28,751 nucleotides of DNA from Parietichytrium sp. I65-24A (Eukaryota; Sar; Bigyra; Thraustochytrida; Thraustochytriidae), in NCBI GenBank assembly GCA_012862575.1, contig BLSF01000147.1, forward strand, positions 1 to 28,751. Reading direction: 5' to 3'. The position numbers were made by a program, and so were the translations under genes. Each line of letters opens with the position of its first letter. Position 1 is the first letter of the stretch. Below are positions 17,817 through 27,009 of the stretch, piece by piece. Under the pieces are notes generated by a model. That model ran no database searches and was not told the DNA's origin. It saw only the letters and a list, made by a program, of their open reading frames with translations.

Positions 17817-20800
17817 TATAGAGCTTTTTCCCCTTTTGATCGCCTCGAGCTGCGCTCAAAATACGCCCGCAATGCAGGCCAGCAGGCGCTGCCGCCCACC
17901 AATCTAACCTAACCTTCTGAGCCTAAGCTTGAGCCTGAAAGTGGACCTGAGCGTGAGCGCCACCAGAGCAACAACGAACGAGCGAAACGTTTGAACGTTT
18001 GCGACGCCGTCCAGTCCGCAGCGCACCACAGGAGAAAGTCTTTCGCCTTTCCTCGCTCAATCTCTTTCGCAGCACTCCGCAGCACCGGAAAAGACCCTTT
18101 GTCGTTCGCGAGACCGAGTTCGTGCACCTTGTCGCTCGCGCTGAGAGGATGGCTGACACCGAACGAGTGAGTGAGTGAGTGAGTGAGTGAGTGAGTGGGA
18201 GAGACTGCGAGAGGGCGGTTTGTTCGCCTGCGCACTACCAAATGATAATACCAAGAGGGGCAAGTAGTCTAGGCTTTCTCTCTTTCGTTCTTTCTCCCTC
18301 CCCCCTCCTATTCGGCAAAGGTCGAAAGGGGTACAAAGTAGAAAATATTTTCTCTGCTACACATAATTATAGTAGTTCTTATAACACCTCCCCCCTCACA
18401 ACAAGCCAACNCCTCCTATTCCCCCCTCTCTGTAGACTGTTAACAGCACACTGATACTCGGTGAGGCACTTGAACAGTGAGTACTGAGGACTGAGTGCCG
18501 CTAAGTTAGTTGCTAACTTTGGAAAGCGTCTTTCTCAAGTTTTGGTTTGTTGTTTTTGGCAGTCGGACTTTGCTCAGTTCGGTACTACTCTACTCAATAC
18601 TGACGGCGATGTGATCCAGTCTTAGTGCCAGTATAGCTGCAATATTGAAAGTTTCACCAAGTTTATTTGACCAGTGGGTCTGGTTTTTCTTGTTTGGCAA
18701 ATTTTCCAAGCTCAGGTTGAGACAGTTAGTCAGCATGGCGGCCCGAAAACTTTACTTTGTTTCGCGTGGCAAGGCACAATCGACCCATCTCGAGTGAGTT
18801 AGTCAGTCAGTTGATGGCTATCTTTTTTGTTTTAGTTTTTAATAAAGTATGAGCAACCTGCTGAGCAAACTACGTGCTCCAAGCTCAGAGCCAGAGTCAC
18901 TCCTCGAGAGAGCGGCTCTTTTCGCAGACGACGATTACGTCAATCAAGAGCCCGGGATTCAGAGTTCAGAATTTCAGAACAGAAGGATTCACATTCAAAA
19001 CGCGTCAATAGTTGGACGCAGCGGTGTAAACGCACTGGGCGAATGATGCTTGCAGGTCTTGCAGGGAGTGAACTCACAACTCGCTCAATCTGCGCAGTTT
19101 GTTCATTGATCAACTGTGGTCCAAATAAACTTGGAGTGAGGCTTGGGTAGATTCGAACAAATTACAAATTACTTTGAATGCATTTTTCTTCTGTTTCCCT
19201 CTGTTCTGATGGGAACATCGTTCTCATTTATGTTCTGAATTCTGATGAATGAATGAGTGAATGAAAGTGAGAGTGATGGGAATGCAAAATCGAAAAAAAG
19301 AAAGAAAAAGTAACCTATTGCTAGTGTCGATACTAGTACGACATGGTCAACCCTTACGAGAGGAGTGACTCAATCTTGCGTGGCCTGTGGCGGTTTTACC
19401 TCAGGTCGTCTAGCAACAAATTACAGCACTTTGTAACCGTTGTCTACACTGGTGTATATATAGTGAGGTCTCCTGTATATTACAAGAAAAACGAGGCGTC
19501 GGAAGGCGAGGTTCAGTGGCGCAGTTTTTCGGCTTGTTTTAGACGTGCGAAACTGTGAAAACGTCAACATTCGTTTTTTGTCATCATTGATCATTGGCCA
19601 TTGATCACTGAAGAGGCCAGAACGTGCGTCAAGCCTTGGTGATTTCCATCAGAATTCAGAATGTGGAGTTGAGAATCCAGAATATGCTTTTCGGACAGGC
19701 AAGTTTTTGGACCCCGGGAGAGCCGAATGGGAGTGCCAATGTGTGTGAAATCGAGACGTGGAATCTTTCGACTCGTATGTGTTGCTGCGTTATTCCACTA
19801 CACGGAGTGATAAGCTGCGATGGTGTGTGGTGGGCCAATTCGCCCATAAGTACTTTTGAGGTGGGTGGGGTTCGTGTTTAGCACTGATGCTCATTGTTTG
19901 TTGCCGAGATTGTGCTTGGTTTTGCTCTTGGATCAAACTGTGGCAACTTTCGTCTTCCTGAGCTGCAAGCATTACACCATTCACACTAGATGTGGTTGGT
20001 CTTTCCAGCAGAGTTTCTAATTCTAATTACTAGGAGGTAAAAAGTGTAACGTCTCAAAAAGGGCCGTTTGAATCCTCAACTCCGAGTCCAAGTCCAAGTC
20101 GGAGATGTATCTGAGTTCTCTGAGCTGTATCTCTGGTGGAATTGCACATTCGCGAGTTCTGAATTTTGAACTTCTAAGTTTTGTTTTGTTTGGCAAAGTC
20201 ATCATGGTTTCAACGAGTTGAATGGTTTTGATCAAGCAGCTCCTCTCCTCTGCTCTCACCATTTTCGCAGATTGCTACTAAGCAACCGTAAGTGAACTCT
20301 ATTGTGTATATTTAGCTTTACAGCGATACACAAAATATGAGATATACGTATTCCAAATATTGGGTCCGAACAACAACTTCAAGTTGAAGTTGAGCAAAGT
20401 AGAATTGCAAACAATCAAAGCAAGTGTAGTTCTGACTCATGTGAAGCTTGCAGGCCCGACAAATTTGGACCTCACGCCCATCCCAAGGTCTCGAGTGTCC
20501 CGAACAAAGATTGCCACGGATCTCGACAACCACTTGTGTTGAGCCACGCATTCTCCTCTTCTGCGACGTCATTTCGATGGTCTTGAATTATGAAATTCCG
20601 TCGCAAAACTTTTCTCAGAGGCTCGAAGCACCATCACATGTGCTTTGTTGACGATTGACATGTGACATGTGAAAAGCACCGTCCTCTTTTCGAATTACGG
20701 AGCCGGGCTGGCTGGTGACTACGCATACCAAGCATCCTATACTATACTTCTATAACAAAGATCCTGCGCACACTTCCAAGTCACGGCCACGCCACCTACC

Positions 20801-21610
20801 TCTTGCTAAGGGGGAAGTGCATCTACTACTAAATGCGCCGCTAAGAAGCTCCCATCCTTACCTTTATTTACCACACGCGCACGCCAACTTGCTTTGCCCG
20901 AACCAGTTTGTAGTTTACATCATGGAGGTTCTTTTGTTCAGAATGCGAGGCCAGGACCCGTTGAGTCATTGGACCTGATCAACGATCGGCGTTCACTGTC
21001 CAGGTCACGCGAACCCAAAGAGGCCCAAAGAGGCGGGCGAGGCGAAAAGAAAGAAAGTAAGAAAGTAAGAGAACATGGATGAACGAGATGACGAGACACC
21101 AATGTATTGTCGTCGCTTGCACTTCTTGCAGTGCATGTCCAGATGTTCCCAAACAACTCCACGCACACGGTCGAGTGGTTAAGTCAATAGGAATTTCTTG
21201 GCCAAATCAATAGGAGTGTCCTTCTTCCACACGCCGTAGATGTAAGTTCTATAGTTCAGACTATGTGAACCTAAGTGGCGCGAGCTAAGACCCACTAGTA
21301 CACACGCATTGGTTGGTAGTGTTGGATAGAGGATAATCTAGCAGCTGCGCAGTACTTTCGAAAGCTGTGCAAAGAGTGTTGGGTGATGTTGGGTGGATGA
21401 CCCTTACAGTCCGGACGAAATACTGGTTTGCGAGTACCAACAAGGGGTCCTCGCGGAGCCGATCGCGTACGCCACTACGTGTGATTAACGGGAGAGTAGA
21501 AGGGCTGGCCTGGCGACCCGTTTGGGCCTGACTCTGCGGGAGACGGGAGGCAGGAGGCTGGGCGGATCGAGAGGTCAGGAGAGAGGGGGTTTGGGAAGTG
21601 GGTGCTTAAA
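17817..21610. other. 3.8-kb gene-poor region
   Basis: The first few hundred bases are the presumed exchanger promoter. After about 18240 base composition falls toward A/T and no frame has convincing coding character. Visible items are an ambiguous base (n) at 18411, a CTCCCCCCT-type pyrimidine tract (about 18297-18430) around it, and a small hairpin AAGTTAG-TTG-CTAACTT (about 18503-18519). Variants of ATTCAGAAT/ATTCAGAGTTCAGAAT recur (about 18957-18978, 19651-19684, 20150-20178). There is a TATATATAGTG at about 19453-19463, duplicated CATTGATCA (about 19583-19607), and ACATGTG repeats (about 20635-20670). Two small ATG frames (18849-19046, 65 codons; 19343-19558, 71 codons) cannot be judged. 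The last about 400 bp are probably the promoter of the myosin-like gene. Confidence 0.4.
18165..18197. repeat. (GAGT)n microsatellite upstream of the exchanger
   Basis: Eight consecutive GAGT units lie about 350 bp upstream of the exchanger start on its 5' side. It is one of many tetranucleotide runs found near gene starts in this window. Confidence 0.85.
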
Positions 21611-24600
21611 ATGTCGGCCCCAGAGTTTGTGCAGCGCCGCAAGTACTCGGAGGCAAGGCAGTACTTGACCCGCAAGGCAGCGGATGTGGAATATGAGCGG
21701 TGGATCAAAGGGCAGCTCGTGTGGCTCAAGCAAAAGGGGCCGGTGTATCGTCCTGCGAAAGTGAACGTGGCGTTCGACAAGGGCGCGGAGAATGGAGGAA
21801 TGGTCATGTACAAAGAGGGCGGCAAAGTGAAGAAGGTCAAACTCTCAGAGGCTCTGACGACTCAGATTCTTAGTATGGGGACAGAAAACCTGCAGTGCTA
21901 CCCTCACTTCTCCCCGGACAAGCTTAGGGATATCAGCGAGCCAGCGCTGTTTCACAATATTCGCATGCGCTTCGAGATGGGGTACAGATTCCAGACGGTA
22001 AGCGACAATATTTTGCTCTTTTTGAACCACGAATTCGAGACGGACGTTCCCACACTCTCCACTCTGTCAGACTTTGGTGACGATGGGTTTGATGACCTTT
22101 CGCCTGGTGAGGCAGAGGAGTCCGATCCAATCGCGTGCACGGAGAATCTCAGCTCCATCGTATCGCGGGCATTCCAGAGACTTGTTGAGAGCAGTGGAAA
22201 ATCTTCTCAATCGATCGTGATCAATGGGTGTGAAGGTTCCGGTAAACGCGACGTCACAAGATTTGTCCTCCTGCGCGCAATCCAGCTTTCCAAACCGAAG
22301 AACGCCAACTGGTGGCAAAAGCTGCTAGCGGGTGACTTGCTGTTGCAGGAACTGGGCGGCGAAAATGGCTACGTTCGCTGGACCGAGTTGCAGCTCTTGT
22401 TTGACAAAAACCGCAAAGGAGGTAGCGTCTTTGGCGGGAAGAAGCCTGGGTCAGAGAGTATTCAGCCACAGCTCCTAGGTGCCGTATGCAACGCTTTCGG
22501 GCTCGAGCAATCTAGAGTCACGGAAGGCGAGCTGTTCCCAATCTTTGTTAGCTTGGCAGAGCACGCCTCTCTTAGCCGCGATCAGTTCCGGTACCTGCAC
22601 AATCGCGAGGCATCCGGAACGCAAGCACAGGGGTGGGCCAAGGTCATGGAGAGCATGGAGATTCTCGGTCTTGGCGCAGACTTGCGAGAGGGGTTGCAGC
22701 AGGCCCTCGTCGGCATTTTGGACTCGGGAAACATTGATTTTGCCGACGTTCAAGACGTAGATGATGATGACGAAGCCAGACGCAAGGAGGAAGAGCTTGA
22801 GCATCAAATGGGCGATAGTGAAAAGATGGTTCTTGGCGTCAAACTCGGCGATCTTCGGAGTGCTCTCAAGATCAAGACCATCCACGTCAAGCAGGAAACG
22901 TTCGAGAAAGAGCGAACCATAAAAGAAAAGTACGCCGTGCGTGATGGCCTTGCCCGTGTACTTTACTCGTCTCTCTTTGACTGGTTCATCGACATCATCA
23001 ACAAGGAGGTATCACGTATCGACGACGTACTGCAGTCCGCGTTGGCTAAAGCTCAGCCCAAGCCAGGAAAGGAGCAGGAGAGCCCGGCTCCACGCGATGC
23101 GGTGCGAAGGCAAAGCCGGGTCAAATCAGGGGCCATCAACCTGTTTCGAAAGAGCTCGCTGCGGGGCGCGAAAGAAAAGCCCGCAGAAAGTCCTAAAGGC
23201 ACCGCAGAAGAGAAGAGCAAGTCATCCAAGGCCAGAAAAGCAGCCCAGGCCACCAAAACGAAGGGTGTCATTGGTATCATTGGAGTGCTGGAGAACGCGG
23301 CAATGGTCCGCACAGAGTCAACTTTGGAAGACCTGTACCACAACTACCGCCTCGAGAGGTTTCAAGAATTCTTCACGCATGACATTGTGAGTCGTAATAC
23401 GAGGGTGCTCAGTGACAAGTGCGGTGTACGGTCCCCGCAGCCTCCAAAGCCTTCTGCGAATGACCTCGTGCTTCGACTGTTCTTGGGTTCTGTGCACAAG
23501 GACGTGGCCGCGTTCTCGGCAACTCAAGTGGAACCGGCGCAGACTGCTCTTCAAAAGGCAAGAGGTAGGCTGTCGGCCCGATATCAACTTGGCAAGGCCA
23601 AAGATCAGCAGGACGTCCTTGGCGGTGGCGGGCTGGGCTTGCTGCAGCAAATTGAGGAGGAAATTCACTTACCGGGCGGAAGTGACAAAGGCCTGGCAAG
23701 AAAAATTATTAAAAAGTCCAAGCTGAGCACTGCAATATCAAAGGCAACGAACGCAGACTTTACCATCCGGCATTATGGCGGGAAAGTGCTCTACAACTTG
23801 CACGGATTCGTGGATAGAAGTCGCGCCAACATCATCCCAATACAGGTCTTGAGGCTGCTGAAAGAAACGTCCAAGAATCCCCTCGTGAGGCAGGTTGTCG
23901 GGTTCAAGCGAGACCCCATCAGTGAGAGTGGCGTCATGGCAAAGCGAGAGTTCCAGTCCATGCTTGAGTTGGACAACAAGGCAGTGGAGGATGCCGCCCT
24001 CGCAAATATGGACCCCTCGGAGCTGACAAACGGCGAGCGAGCTGGCCGTGCAGAGACAGCAAAGCGAATTTACAATGAAATGAATCGTGCTGTGACGATT
24101 CTGGGCCGAACGCAAGTGGAGTTCATTTTCTCGCTCGCATCAAATACGGAGGCAGACCCCGATGGTCGACTTGATGGGAGCTTTCTCCTCGAGCAAATAA
24201 GAGTGCTTGGTCTTTCCGAAACTGTGTGCGGTAAGATGTACGACACTCTTCGCGGGGAGGGGATACCTGCTGAAGCATTTGCGCGGCGCTACCGCCCTAT
24301 TCTGAGATCGGCAGACTTCTCAAACGATTACCACAAGAACCCAGAAAAGTTGTGCAAAATGCTCGAGTCGATGAACCTCATTCGCGAGTATTCGTGTACG
24401 TCCGGAATGAGTGTACTCCTGAGCGCAAAATCCTTCTTTGCTCTCGAGACCGCTTTGCGCCTCATTCAAATTGAAGCCACACAATGCATTCAAAGGCTTG
24501 TGCGAGCCGCCTTCCGCAAGCGCCGAAAGCACCTTTTTGCAAAAATTATGGAGGAGGAAGATGATGAGGATGCAGAGGTCATTATTCTCGAGGAAAGCGA

Positions 24601-24619
24601 AAGCGAAGACGAAGAATAA
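21611..24619 (+). CDS. Divergent myosin-head protein with degenerate nucleotide site (putative pseudo-motor)
   Basis: From the ATG at 21611 the product has 1002 residues. The myosin motor order can be followed throughout: ALFHNIRMRFEMGYRFQTV (start of the motor core), the P-loop GCEGSGKR (206-213), GELFPIFVSLAEHASLSRDQFRYLH (HIFYQLL-like), LRSALKIKTIHV, VRDGLARVLYSSLFDWFIDI (about 443-462), LEDLYHNYRLERFQEFF (relay region), NADFTIRHYGGKVLYNL, LDGSFLLEQIRVLGLSETV, and PAEAFARRYRPIL (converter approach). One IQ motif (IQRLVRAAFRK, 960-970) and a short acidic tail follow. The active site is broken: the P-loop Thr/Ser after Lys is Arg, switch I (NxNSSRFGK) is absent in the expected place near 251-264, and switch II (DxxGFE) reads ENAAMV (561-566). 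A basic insert of about 85 residues lies before switch II. ATP hydrolysis is therefore unlikely; a scaffold or actin-binding role is inference. Confidence 0.85.
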   Translation: MSAPEFVQRRKYSEARQYLTRKAADVEYERWIKGQLVWLKQKGPVYRPAKVNVAFDKGAENGGMVMYKEGGKVKKVKLSEALTTQILSMGTENLQCYPHFSPDKLRDISEPALFHNIRMRFEMGYRFQTVSDNILLFLNHEFETDVPTLSTLSDFGDDGFDDLSPGEAEESDPIACTENLSSIVSRAFQRLVESSGKSSQSIVINGCEGSGKRDVTRFVLLRAIQLSKPKNANWWQKLLAGDLLLQELGGENGYVRWTELQLLFDKNRKGGSVFGGKKPGSESIQPQLLGAVCNAFGLEQSRVTEGELFPIFVSLAEHASLSRDQFRYLHNREASGTQAQGWAKVMESMEILGLGADLREGLQQALVGILDSGNIDFADVQDVDDDDEARRKEEELEHQMGDSEKMVLGVKLGDLRSALKIKTIHVKQETFEKERTIKEKYAVRDGLARVLYSSLFDWFIDIINKEVSRIDDVLQSALAKAQPKPGKEQESPAPRDAVRRQSRVKSGAINLFRKSSLRGAKEKPAESPKGTAEEKSKSSKARKAAQATKTKGVIGIIGVLENAAMVRTESTLEDLYHNYRLERFQEFFTHDIVSRNTRVLSDKCGVRSPQPPKPSANDLVLRLFLGSVHKDVAAFSATQVEPAQTALQKARGRLSARYQLGKAKDQQDVLGGGGLGLLQQIEEEIHLPGGSDKGLARKIIKKSKLSTAISKATNADFTIRHYGGKVLYNLHGFVDRSRANIIPIQVLRLLKETSKNPLVRQVVGFKRDPISESGVMAKREFQSMLELDNKAVEDAALANMDPSELTNGERAGRAETAKRIYNEMNRAVTILGRTQVEFIFSLASNTEADPDGRLDGSFLLEQIRVLGLSETVCGKMYDTLRGEGIPAEAFARRYRPILRSADFSNDYHKNPEKLCKMLESMNLIREYSCTSGMSVLLSAKSFFALETALRLIQIEATQCIQRLVRAAFRKRRKHLFAKIMEEEDDEDAEVIILEESESEDEE

Positions 24620-25097
24620 GCTGGCCGCGGCAGAAGGCAACTGAAAACAAAATTTGAGTATACATTACAATTGAAAAATCAAACATCGTCTTTTAAAACT
24701 TTAATTTAGCCTTCTGAAGATTGGACAGTCAGTCCCCCTTGGCCAATTCTGCGGTATCTCGGAGGCCCACAGGCCAGAGATGTAGTGGCGCATTTGCGGA
24801 TACTCACCTTCGTTTCCCGAAACAAATGCACGAACGATTCGGGCATGCGAGTGGCGACCTTTACTCTTCAAACACGGAGGGATCAGCGACTCACTTCGAT
24901 TTATCAGTGTGTCAAAGGCGAGCGTGCGATCGAAGAGTAGTTCGTCCGAGCAACTTGCGCTCTACAAAGGACTGCCACTATAACGAAGAACCTTCTTGCC
25001 GTTTTCATGACTTTGGTGCGGCTATACATGACAGGAATTTTTATACTGTTGATAAAATAGCCAGTGTTTGATATAGTTATGTACATGCAACGACAGG
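24620..25097. other. Convergent spacer between the myosin-like and FeeM-like genes
   Basis: The spacer is 478 bp between two stop codons. Its start is A/T-rich and would hold the myosin-like 3' end. A 116-codon plus frame (24721-25071) starts with TTG rather than ATG and has no recognisable motif, so I do not call it a gene. Confidence 0.4.
24644..24657 (+). other. 14-nt 3'-flank motif shared with enoyl-CoA hydratase
   Basis: This is AAAACAAAATTTGA, 25 nt after the myosin-like stop, identical to 10673-10686. Confidence 0.25.
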
Positions 25098-25727
25098 TCA
25101 ACACCGTGACCGCAGTAATGTTGCATTGTGTACGTTCTTCATACATTTATCAAGATACACGGCCACAACGACAACGTCATTCTCCTCGAGGTCGCCTGGG
25201 TACTTCACTGTTATAGGGAGTATGAAGCATCCCAAGGGCTTGTACAGAGGATTGAAGAATACCTGACGACATGCTCCGAGAAGAAGCACGTTTTGGCCGT
25301 ACTGCCGTTGCACATACATTAGTGCAAATGAAAAGGCTTTGAAAATGTTAACCTTTCTCCTTGCATGTTTTAGAATCGCCAACCTGTTGAACTCGATGCA
25401 CTTGTACCCTTGAGAGTGAATCAAAGTTTTATGAGCGCCGAAGTTGCAAAATTGCTCAAACTCGAGACTGTCCGACACAACGACGCGAAAGCAGCCCAAG
25501 AGCTCTCCGTAACTGTCCCTAAAACCAAACCACACGCTCCTCTCGTCAAATCTCGAATGCAGGAGCTTTTCAACGTGGTCTGACCAGACGCCTGTCTCGG
25601 GATGCGGCTCGTTCCATCCATATTCTTCACAATAAACCTTGTACAGCAAGCGCTTTGCTTGGACAACTGAATCGCTATTCAGCACCTCATAGCTGACGCT
25701 GCCGCGTTGCATCATGTGTTCTCCCAT
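25098..25727 (-). CDS. GNAT-fold acyltransferase-like protein resembling FeeM/autoinducer synthases
   Basis: The frame is open from 25838, but the first ATG is at 25727, giving 209 residues; a stop lies just above 25838. The pattern is that of N-acyl amino-acid synthase (FeeM) and acyl-homoserine-lactone synthase domains. It shows an early helix KRLLYKVYCEEYGWNEP (family: YRLRYRVYVEE), an acidic/Trp region (ETGVWSDHVE), the strand LGCFRVVVSD (family: GTxRLV), the hallmark IEFNRLAI (family: xExSRLAV), a helix with ARRKVNIFKAFSFALMYVQR, and the late LLGACRQVFFNPLYKPLGC (family: YxxLGF). FeeM-type enzymes transfer a fatty acyl chain from acyl-carrier protein to an amino acid. No signal peptide or membrane helix is seen. 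A TATAATAA at about 25852-25860 (minus) could be its promoter. The substrate is unknown, and GNAT-fold proteins outside this family remain possible. Confidence 0.65.
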   Translation of the reverse strand: MGEHMMQRGSVSYEVLNSDSVVQAKRLLYKVYCEEYGWNEPHPETGVWSDHVEKLLHSRFDERSVWFGFRDSYGELLGCFRVVVSDSLEFEQFCNFGAHKTLIHSQGYKCIEFNRLAILKHARRKVNIFKAFSFALMYVQRQYGQNVLLLGACRQVFFNPLYKPLGCFILPITVKYPGDLEENDVVVVAVYLDKCMKNVHNATLLRSRC

Positions 25728-27009
25728 AGCGCCGACCCAGCGTTCTGCCAACCAACGAGCGTTGCGGACTTGCACAATTATCTGCTGCAGCCTGCCTGTG
25801 CGACTTGCGTTGAGGGTTTGCTCCTTCTCAAGTATCACCGTTTCGCTTTAACTTATTATAAGCACAAGCCTCGGGTTATATTTTGGCGTAAATGGTCAAG
25901 TTAAATGGTTGGAAAGCAGAAGAGAAGAAGGCTGAGAAGAAGGAGACCAGTGATTCAAAGTACTGCACATTGCACGGCGTAGTCAACATGCAGCCATGAA
26001 GTGTGCAGCCAAAGAGGCGGAGGCAGCTTGACGAACTTTTAAAGCACCGGCACGCTTCAAGCTAACGCGGCCGGACCGAGTCCTCCCTGTCCGTGCTATG
26101 TTTTGTAGAAGTTTTGTAGAACTCGAAGAAAGCGCTATTCTGTTAAGTGCAAGTGTGCTGGTGCGAGTAGCGAGCATGAGAGACATGAGAGCATAAGTGT
26201 GATCGGGACTAGCACTTTCTTCGCCGGGTTAGCCAGCCTAACCAACACCCACAGTCAGCAAAGAAAGTATGTATAGTACACGAGCTCGGCCACGAGGCTG
26301 AATGAATTGCAGTGCGGGCACCGAAGCATTCACTGTCACTGTAAATGCCACTGTCAGTTCAAGCTCATAAAAGCTCGAACGGCGGTCGGTCGGCTGAAAC
26401 CATGTGCTCTCAAGTCGGCCAGCACGAAGCAAAATTCTTCTCTCTTTGAAACACATACCGGCGCTTGCACATACTCTAGCTAACCGGACTAGAGTACGTA
26501 CCCGTACATATCGTTCTTTGACTGCGAGAGTAATGCGCTTCCCGACTCTTTTGCCCCCGTCACTGCTATAACTGCTATCAGCCGGCAAGCTAGTATCCGT
26601 GTGCACAACTCACAAGTAGGTAAAGTGTTCGGGGGCATTCGGGGGCCCTAACTCTGCACTAGAGACGATCGTTCAGCGCGCGCTTATCGTAGCCTTAAGG
26701 AGCTGTTAATTACCAACAGCGTCTGCAGATGTCAGCAGCCAATGAGTCAGTTCAACCAGAGAAATAAAAAAATGTAGGACTTAACGTGCAGCTAGTGCAG
26801 CTCGCAATGCAAGTTCGTAAGGAATTCTTAAGATCTTATAAGCCGTGAACTACATGCTAGTGTTGCTAGCTAGCTAGGGGTGAAAGCTACAGTTACATAA
26901 CTTGCAACAGACTACTAACCTGGTTAGCTCTGCCAGACCCAGAGCTGAGGCACTAGTAGGACCAACTGTGAGGAGTGTAGTACACGTACGTAGTACACTA
27001 CGGACCGTG
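25728..27009. other. Gene-free region upstream of the FeeM-like gene
   Basis: I see no convincing gene on either strand. A 122-codon minus frame (26238-26606) has no motif and an uneven composition. Short items are GAAGAAGGCTGAGAAGAAGG (about 25922-25942), a CTAGCTAGCTAG run (about 26865-26876), and a doubled TAGTACAC around ACGTACGT (about 26978-26999). Confidence 0.4.

Noticed and set aside
18849-19046. 65-codon ATG frame after AATAAAGT, in the same kind of context as the hydratase start
   Set aside because: It is too short, with no motif; coding status cannot be supported without transcripts or homologues.
19148-19160. GTTCGAATC on the minus strand resembles a tRNA B box
   Set aside because: No A box or cloverleaf can be formed from the preceding bases.
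19343-19558. 71-codon ATG frame
   Set aside because: No recognisable motif and A/T-rich surroundings; consistent with chance.
21166-21181. GGTCGAGTGGTTAAG resembles a tRNA-Ser/Leu A box
   Set aside because: No B box (GGTTCRANNCC), acceptor stem or anticodon arm follows at the required distance.
24721-25071. 116-codon plus-strand frame between the myosin-like and FeeM-like genes
   Set aside because: It starts with TTG, shows no domain, and overlaps the expected 3' flanks of both neighbours.
26238-26606. 122-codon minus-strand frame
   Set aside because: No motif, odd composition and no flanking signals.
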